This document shows, one piece after another, positions 1 to 7,790 of a DNA stretch of 64,000 nt. The position numbers and the translations under genes are program-made. The stretch's first letter is position 1. The number at the start of each line of letters is the position of its first letter. The DNA is from Methylopila sp. 73B. Lineage in GTDB: Bacteria; Pseudomonadota; Alphaproteobacteria; Rhizobiales; Methylopilaceae. The DNA is taken from contig NZ_JAFV01000001.1 in assembly GCF_000526315.1 (NCBI RefSeq), positions 3,722,501 to 3,786,500 of the forward strand. Direction: 5' to 3'. A model generated the notes under the pieces. That model was not told where the DNA came from, made no database searches, and worked only from the letters and a program-made list of their open reading frames with translations.

Positions 1-319
1 TGAGGCCGTAGCTCATCAACCCGCACTCGGCGTCGAGCCAGGAGCCCCGGCGGAGCATCGTTCCGACGATCGGAAGGACGGCGATGCCGTCTTCGGCCAG
101 GTATCCGCCGCCCGTGTAGCGGCGGCGGCCACTCCCGGAGAGCGCGAGGCGCTCCGGCCGCTCGGTTCGAAGCGGATGGCCGTCCGGTCCCGGCCGGATG
201 TCGGCTCCGTCGAGAATCCTCGGCCCGAGCGCGGTCAAGATCGTGTCGAGCCGACCGCGTTGCATCAAAAGAGGCGTGTTGAAGGTCGCGCCGACGATAT
301 GGGCGAGGCTAAGCCGCAT
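1..319 (-). CDS. Phage S49-family peptidase (head maturation protease), N-terminal part only
   Basis: The first 106 codons of a minus-strand gene that runs off the left edge. It starts at an ATG (317-319) that overlaps the end of the portal gene by 11 bp, which indicates translational coupling. The N-terminus (MRLSLAHIVGATFNTPLL, then a GGGYLAEDGIAVLPIVGTM segment) has the look of phage SppA/S49 proteases related to lambda gpC, which cleave capsid scaffold and portal during head maturation. The catalytic Ser and Lys lie beyond the window and cannot be checked. Portal followed by S49 protease is the standard lambda-type order, which supports the call. The major capsid protein would be expected next, outside the window. 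Confidence 0.72.
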   Translation of the reverse strand, partial: MRLSLAHIVGATFNTPLLMQRGRLDTILTALGPRILDGADIRPGPDGHPLRTERPERLALSGSGRRRYTGGGYLAEDGIAVLPIVGTMLRRGSWLDAECGLMSYGL

Positions 320-1886
320 CGGCGTCTTCCCTATCGGCCGGCTCCGGCTTCGACGCCTCGGCCATCGCGCCCGCGTCGCTACCGAACACGAGGCCCGTAT
401 CCTTCGCACGCCTCCGCTCGGCTGCGATCTCCGCGTCAACGTCTTCGACGTCATAGCCGCGCTCGGCCACGACCTGCGTCCGGCTCTTGAACCCGTTGTT
501 CACGGCCTCCGCCTCGGCCTTCACGTCCTTCGCCGGGTCAATCCACTCCTGTCGCGGCGGGAGCCATTCTGCGCCCCAAAGCTCAAGCGGGTCCGCAGCG
601 TGCGATGCCGCATCAACGAACCCGCTAAGAGCGGCGAGGTCGACGAACCGCCGCCAGATGGGTCGGCAAAGCTGAAAAATGAGCGTGTTGTTCTGCCACT
701 GGCTTACGCGGCGGCGAAACCGGATGATGTCGGTCCGGACGTTGGAGAAATTGCCCTTCGTCACGTCGCCGGTCATGTAGGCGTACGGCACGCCGAGGCC
801 CGCCGCGATCTTCGTGAGCGTCCGATACTGGAAAATGTCGTAATTTCCGCCGACGTCGGCTGGCGTGGCGAACTTGATGTCCCTGTCGTCGCCGAGGTCG
901 ATAATCGCGCCCGGCTGCATGCCGGAAATGGTCGGCTCCGGCTGAAAGCCAGCGAGGTTGCTGTCCTCATCCTCGTTGATCTCGCCGAGAACGTTTTCGC
1001 CGCGCCCGATCAAGAACCCGCCGAACATCGAAGCGGTCTTTTTGCGCTCAAGCTCGGCGTCATCGTAGATTTCGAGCGTGAAAAGCTTCACGAGGACACG
1101 CGCAATCCGCGGAACGCCGCGGATTTGGCCGCCCTGGCGGCCGTCGAACACGTGGATGACGTCATCTGCGATCACCCGCACGCGTTGGCGTGAGCCGCCT
1201 AGCCGGTTGCGCTCAGTGTCATAGGGGTGCTCGCGCCAAAAGTGGTACGCGACGCGACGATTCAGGGCGTCGAACTCGATGCCGGCGCGAATGTAGCCGT
1301 TGCCGGCAAGCTCGGCGTTGAAGCTCGAGTCGAGCATCTCGCCCGGGAGTATCTGAAGCTGAAACGGCACGGTGCGCATGTCGTCCGCGCGGCGGTCACG
1401 CATCCGGACAAAGCATTCGCCAGCAAGGTAGACCTCGCGCGCGACCTTCTCTTGCAGGCCGTAAAAGTCCGTGATGCCGTCCGCGTCCGCCTCGTCGGTC
1501 CAATTCCAGAACAGGTCGACGAGCGCGGCGCGCTTGCCGGCGGCCTTGGTCCGCGGTCGCGGCTTGATGCCGTCGCCGACCGAGGCCGACACCCATTCGT
1601 CGACCGCGCTGCCGGCGTAGCCGTCGTTCTCGTAAAGCCAACGCGCCCGAGCGACGAGAGTGGGGCCGGCCGCCTGGATCGCGACGTTGACGTGGTTCTT
1701 TGAGGGGTTGAACCCGCGCAGGCGCCGCCCCTGCCCCGCGGCTTCGAACGTCTCACTCGCCGAGCCTGGCGCGCGAAATGCGCTCATGGCCGACATCGCG
1801 CGCGCCGACGCGCCGGTGGCATCGCCGGAGGACACGCGCACGCGAGGTTTAGTCCCGGAGCCTGAGGTCAGCGACCTTGTGACCAT
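309..1886 (-). CDS. Phage portal protein, lambda gpB family
   Basis: Predicted 525-aa portal protein, the dodecameric ring at the capsid vertex through which DNA is packaged. The lambda-family pattern is visible: an N-terminal GFNPSKNHVN region, a region rich in aromatic and acidic residues around ARWLYENDGYAGSAVDEW, the segment YLAGECFVRMRDRR, then ADDVIHVFDGRQGGQIRGVPRIARVL, and a C-terminal half with GLGVPYAYMTGDVTKGNFSNVRT. The length is normal for the family. The true start may be an internal Met near residue 31 or 34, because the first 30 residues are low complexity and the AGGAG-type signal is poor. A 270-bp non-coding gap precedes it, where lambda-like phages would carry terminase and a head-tail joining protein. 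Its reading frame is intact, so the gene may be functional. Confidence 0.9.
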   Translation of the reverse strand: MVTRSLTSGSGTKPRVRVSSGDATGASARAMSAMSAFRAPGSASETFEAAGQGRRLRGFNPSKNHVNVAIQAAGPTLVARARWLYENDGYAGSAVDEWVSASVGDGIKPRPRTKAAGKRAALVDLFWNWTDEADADGITDFYGLQEKVAREVYLAGECFVRMRDRRADDMRTVPFQLQILPGEMLDSSFNAELAGNGYIRAGIEFDALNRRVAYHFWREHPYDTERNRLGGSRQRVRVIADDVIHVFDGRQGGQIRGVPRIARVLVKLFTLEIYDDAELERKKTASMFGGFLIGRGENVLGEINEDEDSNLAGFQPEPTISGMQPGAIIDLGDDRDIKFATPADVGGNYDIFQYRTLTKIAAGLGVPYAYMTGDVTKGNFSNVRTDIIRFRRRVSQWQNNTLIFQLCRPIWRRFVDLAALSGFVDAASHAADPLELWGAEWLPPRQEWIDPAKDVKAEAEAVNNGFKSRTQVVAERGYDVEDVDAEIAAERRRAKDTGLVFGSDAGAMAEASKPEPADREDADAA

Positions 1887-2158
1887 CGTTCTCGTCTACT
1901 TCCGTTTGGCGCGCATTAAGCGCGAAGTTGAGGCACGACTCAGGGATTATCTCGATGACGGAATTTACCGCCTTTGATCCCATGAGTATCAAGGGTCAGG
2001 TGGTCCTGACTGAGCTTGATCTTGCTGCCGCATCAACTATGCGTTTCGCATATTGCAGTGAAGTATTCAGAAGTTTTGGAGCTAGAAAAAGCCTGCGCGG
2101 CCGCGTTCCCCGCAGCACCCCACCCCTACCGGAGGACCCGCGAAGGGGGCGCACTCCT
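1887..2158. other. Gap between portal and upstream small gene; no gene seen
   Basis: About 270 bp, visibly more AT-rich than its surroundings (especially 2030-2090). Minus-strand frames are closed by stops and no head-tail connector (gpW-like) or terminase fragment could be read. It holds a terminator-like hairpin at its right end and probably the promoter for the portal operon. Confidence 0.5.
2085..2115 (-). terminator. Possible rho-independent terminator after the 67-aa gene
   Basis: Read on the minus strand, CTGCG and CGCAG arms enclose a 13-nt GC-rich loop (itself containing CGCGGCCGCG) and are followed by GCTTTTTC. It lies about 45 bp past the stop codon of the upstream small gene and would separate the early genes from the portal genes. 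Confidence 0.4.
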
Positions 2159-2362
2159 TCAGATTTGAGCGCTATCGGAGTCTTCGATGTCACCGAGGCG
2201 GTCGAAGTCGATGTGATGCCCAAGGCGTCCGAGTTCATCGGAGACCGCGGCGCAACGGTCGACGATCCGCGCGATCTCCTCACCATCGCTGCGGCCCTTC
2301 GCCGTCCTCGCCGCGCTGATCAGCGCGCCAAGCTCCTCGAAAAGATCAACGCTTCTGGACAT
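2159..2362 (-). CDS. Small hypothetical protein of the island (67 aa)
   Basis: I do not recognise this protein. The ATG at 2362 is chosen because a good ribosome site (GAGGAAG) lies just upstream; a longer reading from 2482 would run deep inside the neighbouring gene. It overlaps the end of the upstream 200-aa gene by 17 bp, so it is probably translated with it. The product is acidic, probably helical (begins MSRSVDLFEELGALI), without membrane segments or cysteine pairs beyond one Cys. It is the last gene before a candidate terminator. Confidence 0.55.
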   Translation of the reverse strand: MSRSVDLFEELGALISAARTAKGRSDGEEIARIVDRCAAVSDELGRLGHHIDFDRLGDIEDSDSAQI

Positions 2363-2948
2363 CGGTAGCTTCCTCTTCAAGGCTATTGGCCAAGACAATC
2401 GCCGGATCGGCGTCGCCACGGCGGGGAACCAATAGGTTGCGGCTCTCCGCCTCGCGGATGATGCGCTCTTCGACGATGCCAAGGTCCCGAGCTTCTTCGT
2501 CGAGCCGAACGAGTTCGGCTGCGCGCTCGCCGGCGCTTTTGCCGCCGGCGCTCATTGGAGCCGCGAGAGCGCAGAGGCGGTCTACGACGACGTCAACTCC
2601 AAGGAGCGCCGCCATCATCCCAACCGGATGCGCTTGAGGTGCCGACTGCTGGACGCCGATCACGCCGATAGCCGGCGCGCTGTAAATTTTCATCGGATGC
2701 CAAAGGTCGAAATCGCTGGCCGACCATTCGGGTCTGGTAAGATCGAGGACGCGCATCGCGTCGAACACCTTGCGATGCTCAGCTTCGACGAACGCTGTGA
2801 TCCGATGGCGGATTTCGGAGACGTCTGCTGGCGCGTTCTTAACCGCACGGCGACGTTCGGCGACGTCAGCCAGGCGAGCGCGAAGCGCGACTAGGTCCTC
2901 GCGTGTCCTAAACTGAGCGGGAGGGGTGGCGGCGGGTGAGCGCGCCAT
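2346..2948 (-). CDS. Hypothetical island protein (200 aa)
   Basis: Unrecognised. The start at 2948 (MARSPAATPP) sits one base after the stop of the preceding gene, as expected for an operon; six more codons upstream are possible but overlap that gene. Residues 15-75 look like a charged helical, possibly coiled-coil, segment (RTREDLVALRARLADVAERR). The middle contains a hydrophobic stretch (AIGVIGV, GMMAALLGVDVVVDRL) and the C-terminal third is again acidic and helical. No catalytic motif was seen. Its position between a replication protein and structural genes would suit a phage regulator or packaging accessory, but that is inference. Confidence 0.6.
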   Translation of the reverse strand: MARSPAATPPAQFRTREDLVALRARLADVAERRRAVKNAPADVSEIRHRITAFVEAEHRKVFDAMRVLDLTRPEWSASDFDLWHPMKIYSAPAIGVIGVQQSAPQAHPVGMMAALLGVDVVVDRLCALAAPMSAGGKSAGERAAELVRLDEEARDLGIVEERIIREAESRNLLVPRRGDADPAIVLANSLEEEATDVQKR

Positions 2949-2949
2949 C

Positions 2950-3318
2950 TCAGTCGACCCCCGCAAATTCGCGGATATCGACCGGAGCCTTGTCTTCGAG
3001 GATGTCGACGACGTAGTTGGCGCAGCGGTGAGCGAGGCTCAAGATTGCTGCGTCCTCGTCTCCAGCTTCGTAAGACGAGTGAGCCTCCCGCTCCTGCTGG
3101 TGCAGCCGCTCAACCTCTGCGACCAGAATGCCGTAGGCTTTTTCGTCACGGAGAGGGCTGGCGCCGTATTCGTCGAGGCGGGTCTCGGCGCCAATGCGCT
3201 CATTCCTGATGCGATTGAACCTGGCGTCGTGCCGGATCTTGCGGTCGGTGACCGCGTTGGCCGCGTCGACGAGCCGGCGCGCGCGGTTAAGATCAAGATT
3301 TAGCTTATTTTCTATCAT
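2950..3318 (-). CDS. Hypothetical helical island protein (122 aa)
   Basis: Unrecognised. ATG at 3318 is supported by an AAGGA ribosome site seven bases upstream; the 27-residue extension to 3399 has no such signal. The protein is highly charged and predicted helical (NRARRLVDAANAVTDRKIRH, then AEVERLHQQEREAHSSYEAG) with a short acidic tail. It directly precedes the 200-aa gene with one base between them. Codon use is less GC-biased than in the chromosomal genes to the right, in line with a mobile origin. Confidence 0.62.
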   Translation of the reverse strand: MIENKLNLDLNRARRLVDAANAVTDRKIRHDARFNRIRNERIGAETRLDEYGASPLRDEKAYGILVAEVERLHQQEREAHSSYEAGDEDAAILSLAHRCANYVVDILEDKAPVDIREFAGVD

Positions 3319-3392
3319 GGCTGCATCCTTGTTAAGGTGAGGATGACGCGCCGCGCTGGTCAAATAAATGCTCGAATACAGATTATTTGAGA

Positions 3393-3737
3393 TCAACATT
3401 CGGACAATATCTTACGCAACCGCTCTTCGCTGGGAAAGCGCCCCGCCTCAAGGATTACGAAGAACGTCGCGAGATCAAGATCAAGCGGCATCCCGTTGCT
3501 TCGGTCGCGCTGGAAGCGGCTCGTCGCGTATCTCCGGGCGGCTTTTGCCATCAACGCAGCCGCCGCAGCGTCCGACATAGCCGCGTAGCTCCGCCTGCGC
3601 ACCTGGCGCAGAGCCTCATCGCGAACTGCGACCTTCACCGATGGCCCCGGTGGCCGGCCGCGCGAACGGCGAATATCGGCAGCGGCCGCGGGGTCGCGCT
3701 GACCGCGGAATGGGCGTGTGTCCAATTCGCGCGGCAT
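3393..3737 (-). CDS. Hypothetical island protein (114 aa)
   Basis: Unrecognised. The open frame extends up to 3899, but the upstream part lies in the repeat-rich non-coding stretch and looks non-protein-like (LCPQSILD etc.), so the ATG at 3737 (MPRELDTRPF) is preferred. The middle is basic and arginine-rich (IRRSRGRPPGPSVKVAVRDE), followed by an alanine-rich helix and the segment LDLDLATFFVILEAGRFPS. The basic region could bind DNA. Its 5' end lies inside the TGGACAC repeat cluster, so its transcription may be controlled by whatever binds there. Confidence 0.5.
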   Translation of the reverse strand: MPRELDTRPFRGQRDPAAAADIRRSRGRPPGPSVKVAVRDEALRQVRRRSYAAMSDAAAAALMAKAARRYATSRFQRDRSNGMPLDLDLATFFVILEAGRFPSEERLRKILSEC

Positions 3738-3983
3738 GTCCAAGATGGATTGTGGACACAAATTCTTTTGGGGAATCCGACCGTTAATCGAGTTTACAGG
3801 GGCGTGTCCGGGATCGGTCCTAATTGTGCTCTCTACTTCTTGCCCTACGGACCCTTCCGCCTTCTCGAGCGGTCGTTTCATTGAATATAAGATGGACACG
3901 TGGACACCGAGGCATAAGAGTTTGCTGTTGCTTGGTCTTTCGTGTCCAAGATGGAGCTAGAGGGCGTGGACACGCCTGGACAC
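3718..3983. repeat. TGGACAC/GTGTCCA repeat cluster (candidate iterons of the island)
   Basis: Seven exact copies of the heptamer, in both orientations: GTGTCCA at 3718 and 3942, TGGACAC at 3753, 3893, 3901, 3967 and 3977. Near copies sit at 3736 (ATGTCCA) and 3804 (GTGTCCG). A longer 13-mer, TGTCCAAGATGGA, occurs twice (3737 and 3943). The cluster fills the gap between the primase gene and the next gene, and the last two copies fall inside the primase 3' end. P4-type primase-helicases bind short repeats at their origin, so an origin is the leading reading; an operator is the alternative. Confidence 0.6.
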
Positions 3984-5477
3984 GGTGTCGTCTTTCCATC
4001 GCAATCTGATACCGACATAGGATCGCGACCGGCGCTCAGACCGTCCGCCCTTTGACCTGCCGTTCACGATCTCTGGAAAGGCGGCTCGGAGGGCTCGACC
4101 GAAACTGGTCTGAGTTCCCGGACGCTCCCCTGCAGCCTCAGCCCACGTCCGCCACTCTCGCCAAAGCTCATCGGTTTCGATGCGAGCCTCCGGCTCTCGC
4201 ACGCATTGATCGGCGACGAACTGGGTGATGGGACTCGCGTCTCCCACCATGTCGGAGAGCATCCGCTCTGCCGCTGGCGGCAACGTGAAGCGTCCTCGCT
4301 CTCGGAGCCGCGCAAGCCCGACTGCAGCCCACTCAACGATACCCGGCAGCTCGTCCCGAAAGCGGTTGATCAACGTCGGGTCTTCGCGACCTAGCCAGGA
4401 GCGTTCGAAGACAACCGGAACGGTGCGGTTCGGTAAGGCGCTCGAATCGTCGGCGATCGTGAGCGGCTCGTTCGCCGCATAGACGAGCCGGGCGGTCGGC
4501 GTACCGCTCCAGTCCCCGCGAAATTTTTGCGCGATTGAAGCCCGGTCCTCGCCAGAGAAGGTCAGGAACCGCTCTGCAAGCGCGCCTCGGTCGACCTGCC
4601 GACCGAGCCGCAAATCGGCGATCATCACCAATCGTTTTCCGATAGTCCCGGACAGACCGAACGTCTCGCCAAAGGCCGCAGACGAAACCGTGACCGCTTG
4701 CGCGGGGCCTAAAATTTCGCCCACGATCCGCAGGAAGAGAGATTTTCCAGACCTCGTGCGGCCAATTAAGGCCAAGATTTTTTGGAGGTTACGATCTCCG
4801 GAGATCAAGAGACCGATTACTTCTTGAATATGATCCCGCGACGCTTGATCCGGCCATAGCTCGCGAAGCCACCGGTTCCATTCGATGTGGTCAGTTCGGG
4901 AGTATTTCCAATCACCCGTGCCCGTCGCCATGTAGCGGCGATCGGAAGGCAACAGTTTCCTTCTCCGCAAGTCGAATAAGCCGTTTTTGCAAACGATCAA
5001 ATCTGCCGGCAAAGCATCACCGGACTGAGGTGTGCGCCAGGTGAACGGCTCGACCTCATCGGGGACCCGGACAAGGTCGCTAAGCGCGGCAAGGGTTTCG
5101 GAAATCACCTTTCGGTCGACCGTGAGCAAAGGCGCCCGCGTGTCGTCGCCATTCTTCGCCCGACATTCGACGCGAGCGAGCGCTATGCGAACCGCCGCGC
5201 TCATCTCGCCGTCCGCCGTCTCGCGCCAGTGTGATCCGCCCCAGCGCCACCAGCAGTCGCGCCAGCGTACGACGTCGTCGTCTCCGAAGTGCCGTAAGGC
5301 GATAGCCGCCCAGATAAGGGGAACGCGAGGGACGTCATGCCAGCCTCCAGCGCCGTCATCGAACTGCTCGATGCGCGCGAACGTCCGCAGGCTTGGCGGC
5401 CCTCCTAACGGAGATGCCTTCGGCCCGTCATCCGCTTGCGGGTCGTCGACTGTTTCGGTATGCATTTTGTCGAGCAC
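3957..5477 (-). CDS. Phage/plasmid primase-helicase, P4/D5 family (SF3 helicase)
   Basis: 506 aa. The protein has a D5_N-like region (about residues 120-215, with DLIVCKNGLFDLRRRKLLP) followed by an SF3 ATPase. Walker A is GRTRSGKS with Lys near residue 245, the Walker B-like strand is KRLVMIADLR, and a sensor region reads ARLVYAANEPL. The C-terminus carries a winged-helix-like DNA-binding stretch (about 400-490). Such proteins open the origin and unwind DNA for phages, satellites and plasmids. It is shorter than P4 alpha (about 770 aa); an N-terminal primase domain with its zinc site is not evident, so it may be helicase only. The start is the first ATG, with a second Met at residue 5. The TGGACAC cluster adjoins its 3' end. 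Confidence 0.85.
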   Translation of the reverse strand: MLDKMHTETVDDPQADDGPKASPLGGPPSLRTFARIEQFDDGAGGWHDVPRVPLIWAAIALRHFGDDDVVRWRDCWWRWGGSHWRETADGEMSAAVRIALARVECRAKNGDDTRAPLLTVDRKVISETLAALSDLVRVPDEVEPFTWRTPQSGDALPADLIVCKNGLFDLRRRKLLPSDRRYMATGTGDWKYSRTDHIEWNRWLRELWPDQASRDHIQEVIGLLISGDRNLQKILALIGRTRSGKSLFLRIVGEILGPAQAVTVSSAAFGETFGLSGTIGKRLVMIADLRLGRQVDRGALAERFLTFSGEDRASIAQKFRGDWSGTPTARLVYAANEPLTIADDSSALPNRTVPVVFERSWLGREDPTLINRFRDELPGIVEWAAVGLARLRERGRFTLPPAAERMLSDMVGDASPITQFVADQCVREPEARIETDELWREWRTWAEAAGERPGTQTSFGRALRAAFPEIVNGRSKGGRSERRSRSYVGIRLRWKDDTVSRRVHAL

Positions 5478-5533
5478 TCGCCCTGCTCAGAGTGGAATTT
5501 CGTCTCAGCCCTGCCCGGCGAGACTACTGATTA

Positions 5534-5563
5534 GACGGGCAGTCCTTGCCGGGGCTGCCCGTC
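5534..5563. terminator. Hairpin between zinc-finger gene and primase
   Basis: Perfect 9-bp inverted repeat GACGGGCAG / CTGCCCGTC with a 12-nt loop. It lies in the 97-bp gap between two co-directional minus-strand genes. On the plus strand TTGCTTT follows it; on the minus strand there is no T-run. It may act as a processing or attenuation structure, or as a terminator of antisense transcription. Confidence 0.4.
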
Positions 5564-5574
5564 TTGCTTTGCGA

Positions 5575-6258
5575 TCACCAAAGGGACCCGTGATGGGCAG
5601 CGTGGTGAAGGGCTCTCGCGGCGATCTCAAGCCTGCGCGCCCAACCAACCCTGCCTGCGCCGAGGCCTTTGCCGTGACGACGGGCCACCTCGGCGATAAG
5701 CTCTCGCATCGCGCGCTTACGCTCGTCGGGCTCGGGGAAGTCGTCGAGCCGCTCGCAGAGCGCCATGCGGAAGACGACAGAGCGGCAATAGCGATAGAGG
5801 ATGCCGCGAACGATGCTCTCTTCACGTGAAGTGAGCGCCGACAGACGCTTGTGGCGCATCCACCACGCATGGTCGCGACACCACCAACCGTCGGCCAGGT
5901 GCGAATCCTGCGGAAGCGCTAGCTCCATCGCGATCTCGGGCGGCAGCGCGGATGGAGCATGCCAACGGATGCGATAGTCGCCGGGGGGCGTCTGCCGGCC
6001 ATGGCAGTGCGGGCGCCTGGTAAAGACTTGGGCGTCGAGGCCATGACCGTGCAATCGGCCACAGAACGGGCACCGCAAAGCACCGGAGGGCTGGTCGTCC
6101 TCCTCTATCCATCTCAAGAAGCCGTCGACGACGACGGCATTCGTCGCATCCGCTTCAGCATGCGACCGAGCGATGGCGTCAATCTCGTTCGACGTGAGAG
6201 CGCGGTCGTGTAGGCGTTCGCGCGGGTGCGGCGGCGGAGGAAGAGCCCGGCCGGCCAT
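5575..6258 (-). CDS. Hypothetical island protein with a Cys/His cluster (227 aa)
   Basis: Unrecognised family. Starts two bases after the AlpA-like gene, so the two are probably co-translated. Residues about 60-90 carry CPFCGRLHGHG and a later HCH pair, which resembles a zinc-binding knuckle. Tryptophan-rich segments (WWCRDHAWWMRH) follow, then a helical region with FPEPDERKRAMRELIAEVARRHG. Small zinc-finger proteins between alpA and the primase gene are common in P4-like satellites and can act as regulators, but nothing here proves that role. No membrane segment. Confidence 0.6.
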   Translation of the reverse strand: MAGRALPPPPHPRERLHDRALTSNEIDAIARSHAEADATNAVVVDGFLRWIEEDDQPSGALRCPFCGRLHGHGLDAQVFTRRPHCHGRQTPPGDYRIRWHAPSALPPEIAMELALPQDSHLADGWWCRDHAWWMRHKRLSALTSREESIVRGILYRYCRSVVFRMALCERLDDFPEPDERKRAMRELIAEVARRHGKGLGAGRVGWARRLEIAARALHHAAHHGSLW

Positions 6259-6260
6259 AG

Positions 6261-6470
6261 TCAGGCCGCCGGTTTGGCGTTTTCGGCCAAGAACCGCTGA
6301 AGTTCGTCCGCCATAATGACGGTGCGCCCGCCAATCTTGGTAATGTTGATCTTTTTCTGACGGCGCCAGAGATATACGAGGGCGGTCGACACCGCCAAAG
6401 CTTCGGCGACTTCGTTGATCCGATATGCAATGCGAGGAAGTGCGGAGGAGGAGGAAGTTACGGCATTCAT
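6261..6470 (-). CDS. AlpA/excisionase-like helix-turn-helix regulator (69 aa)
   Basis: Short MerR/HTH_17-type DNA-binding protein. The core reads YRINEVAEALAVSTALVYLW followed by KINITKIGGRTVIM and a C-terminal helix ELQRFLAENA, which is the usual fold of phage AlpA regulators and excisionases. ATG at 6470 is preferred to the longer reading because GGAG lies 8 nt upstream. Directly downstream of the integrase gene on the same strand (78-bp gap). In P4-like elements such proteins control integrase expression and excision; that is the probable role here. Confidence 0.8.
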   Translation of the reverse strand: MNAVTSSSSALPRIAYRINEVAEALAVSTALVYLWRRQKKINITKIGGRTVIMADELQRFLAENAKPAA

Positions 6471-6548
6471 TGTGGCTGCTCCGAATTGATTGAGCGGAGC
6501 ATGTCGGGCGATTTCGATTTGGTCATCGCACAAATGGGTACAGTGCCC

Positions 6549-7790
6549 TTAGCGATGACTCTCCGCGCTTTGGAGGTAATCGGCCCACACCGTCATCAGC
6601 TCCCGCCGCTTCTCAAGCGCGGTCCCCCGGCGGTAAGCCCGCTCGACCGCGTCGCGAAGGGTGTGCGCCAACGCCGCCTCGGCGACCTCTCGCGGGAAGG
6701 TTGTCTGATCGCCGGCCCAATCGCGAAAAGCCGACCTGAAACCGTGGGGGACGGCGTCGACTTTCAGGCGCCGGAGAACCGCGGACAGCGACATGTCAGA
6801 AAGCTCCGCGCCGGAACGAGGGCCGGGGAATATCACGCTGCCGCTATCGCGCTTGAGCGGCTGCACGGCCTCCAACACCGCCATCGCAGCCTCACTAAGC
6901 GGCACGACGTGCTCGGCCGCGGCTTTCATGCGGGCCGGGGGCACGCGCCATAGCCGGGCGTCCATGTCGATCTCGGACCACGTGGCGCCGCGGACCTCGC
7001 CGGAGCGGGCAGCCGTGAGGATGGCGAACTCCACGGCCCGAGCCCCCATCCCAGGCGCAGCGCGCAGCCGGATCATAAACGCGGGCATGTCTGCGTAAGG
7101 CACGGCTGCGTGGTGGCCGCGGGAAAGCTTCGTCCTTTTCGGCAACAGCCGGTCGAGGTGCCCTCGCCAAAGAGCGGGGTTCTCACCGAATCGAAGCCCT
7201 TGAGCTTTTGCGGCCGACAGCACCGCCTCTATGCGCCCCCGGAGCCGGGACGCCGTCTCGGGCTTGGACGTCCAAATAGGCTTGAGCACCTCAAGCACGT
7301 CCGCGGTGCTGATCTCGTCGACTGGCTTGTCGCGGATGGCGACGCAATAGCCCCCATCGGTCAGGTTGCCCGCCGCGTCGCGGACCCGGCTCAACGTCAT
7401 GCCCCACTGCGCGCTGTGCTTCGAGTTTCGCCATGACGGGCTCATCGCGGCGATCAACTCGTCCGCCGCCTCGCCGAATGTTGGTGTCCGCTTGGCCGCG
7501 CGTGACACTTCCTCCGCCTGCCGGCGCCGCTCCTCAATCGGGTCGAGACCGCCCAAAAGCATACGGCGCGCATCAGCGGCCTTTTCCCGAGCTTCGGCCA
7601 GGGTGACGTCTCGCGCCGGGCCAAGGCCCATCTCACGCTGACGCCCCCCATGGCGGTAGATCATCAGCCACGATTTCGAGCCGCTTGGGCTCACGACGAG
7701 GTGCAGATTTCCACCGTCCGCGTAGCGCCCGGCGTCCTTGATTGTCGCCACGGTGCGGGCGGTCAGACGGTTGAGTTCGCGCTTCGCCAT
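6549..7790 (-). CDS. int: Tyrosine recombinase/integrase, P4 type
   Basis: 413-aa site-specific recombinase that integrates and excises the island. The N-terminus has the arm-binding DUF4102 fold (RYADGGNLHLVVSPSGSKSW, then GLGPARDVTLAEAREKA), a core-binding SAM-like domain follows, and the catalytic domain contains TAARSGEVRGATW with Arg near residue 262, HGFRSAFRDWAG (His-x-x-Arg), LAHTLRD and the tyrosine nucleophile in VERAYRRG. All expected catalytic residues are present and the frame is open, so it should be active. The start is the first ATG. Its 5' end faces a tRNA-Ser-like 3' fragment 180 bp away, as usual for integrases that use tRNA genes. Confidence 0.93.
   Translation of the reverse strand: MAKRELNRLTARTVATIKDAGRYADGGNLHLVVSPSGSKSWLMIYRHGGRQREMGLGPARDVTLAEAREKAADARRMLLGGLDPIEERRRQAEEVSRAAKRTPTFGEAADELIAAMSPSWRNSKHSAQWGMTLSRVRDAAGNLTDGGYCVAIRDKPVDEISTADVLEVLKPIWTSKPETASRLRGRIEAVLSAAKAQGLRFGENPALWRGHLDRLLPKRTKLSRGHHAAVPYADMPAFMIRLRAAPGMGARAVEFAILTAARSGEVRGATWSEIDMDARLWRVPPARMKAAAEHVVPLSEAAMAVLEAVQPLKRDSGSVIFPGPRSGAELSDMSLSAVLRRLKVDAVPHGFRSAFRDWAGDQTTFPREVAEAALAHTLRDAVERAYRRGTALEKRRELMTVWADYLQSAESHR

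Noticed and set aside
3718-3983. CRISPR array
   Set aside because: The repeats are only 7 bp (13 bp at most), in both orientations and irregularly spaced; no cas genes are present.
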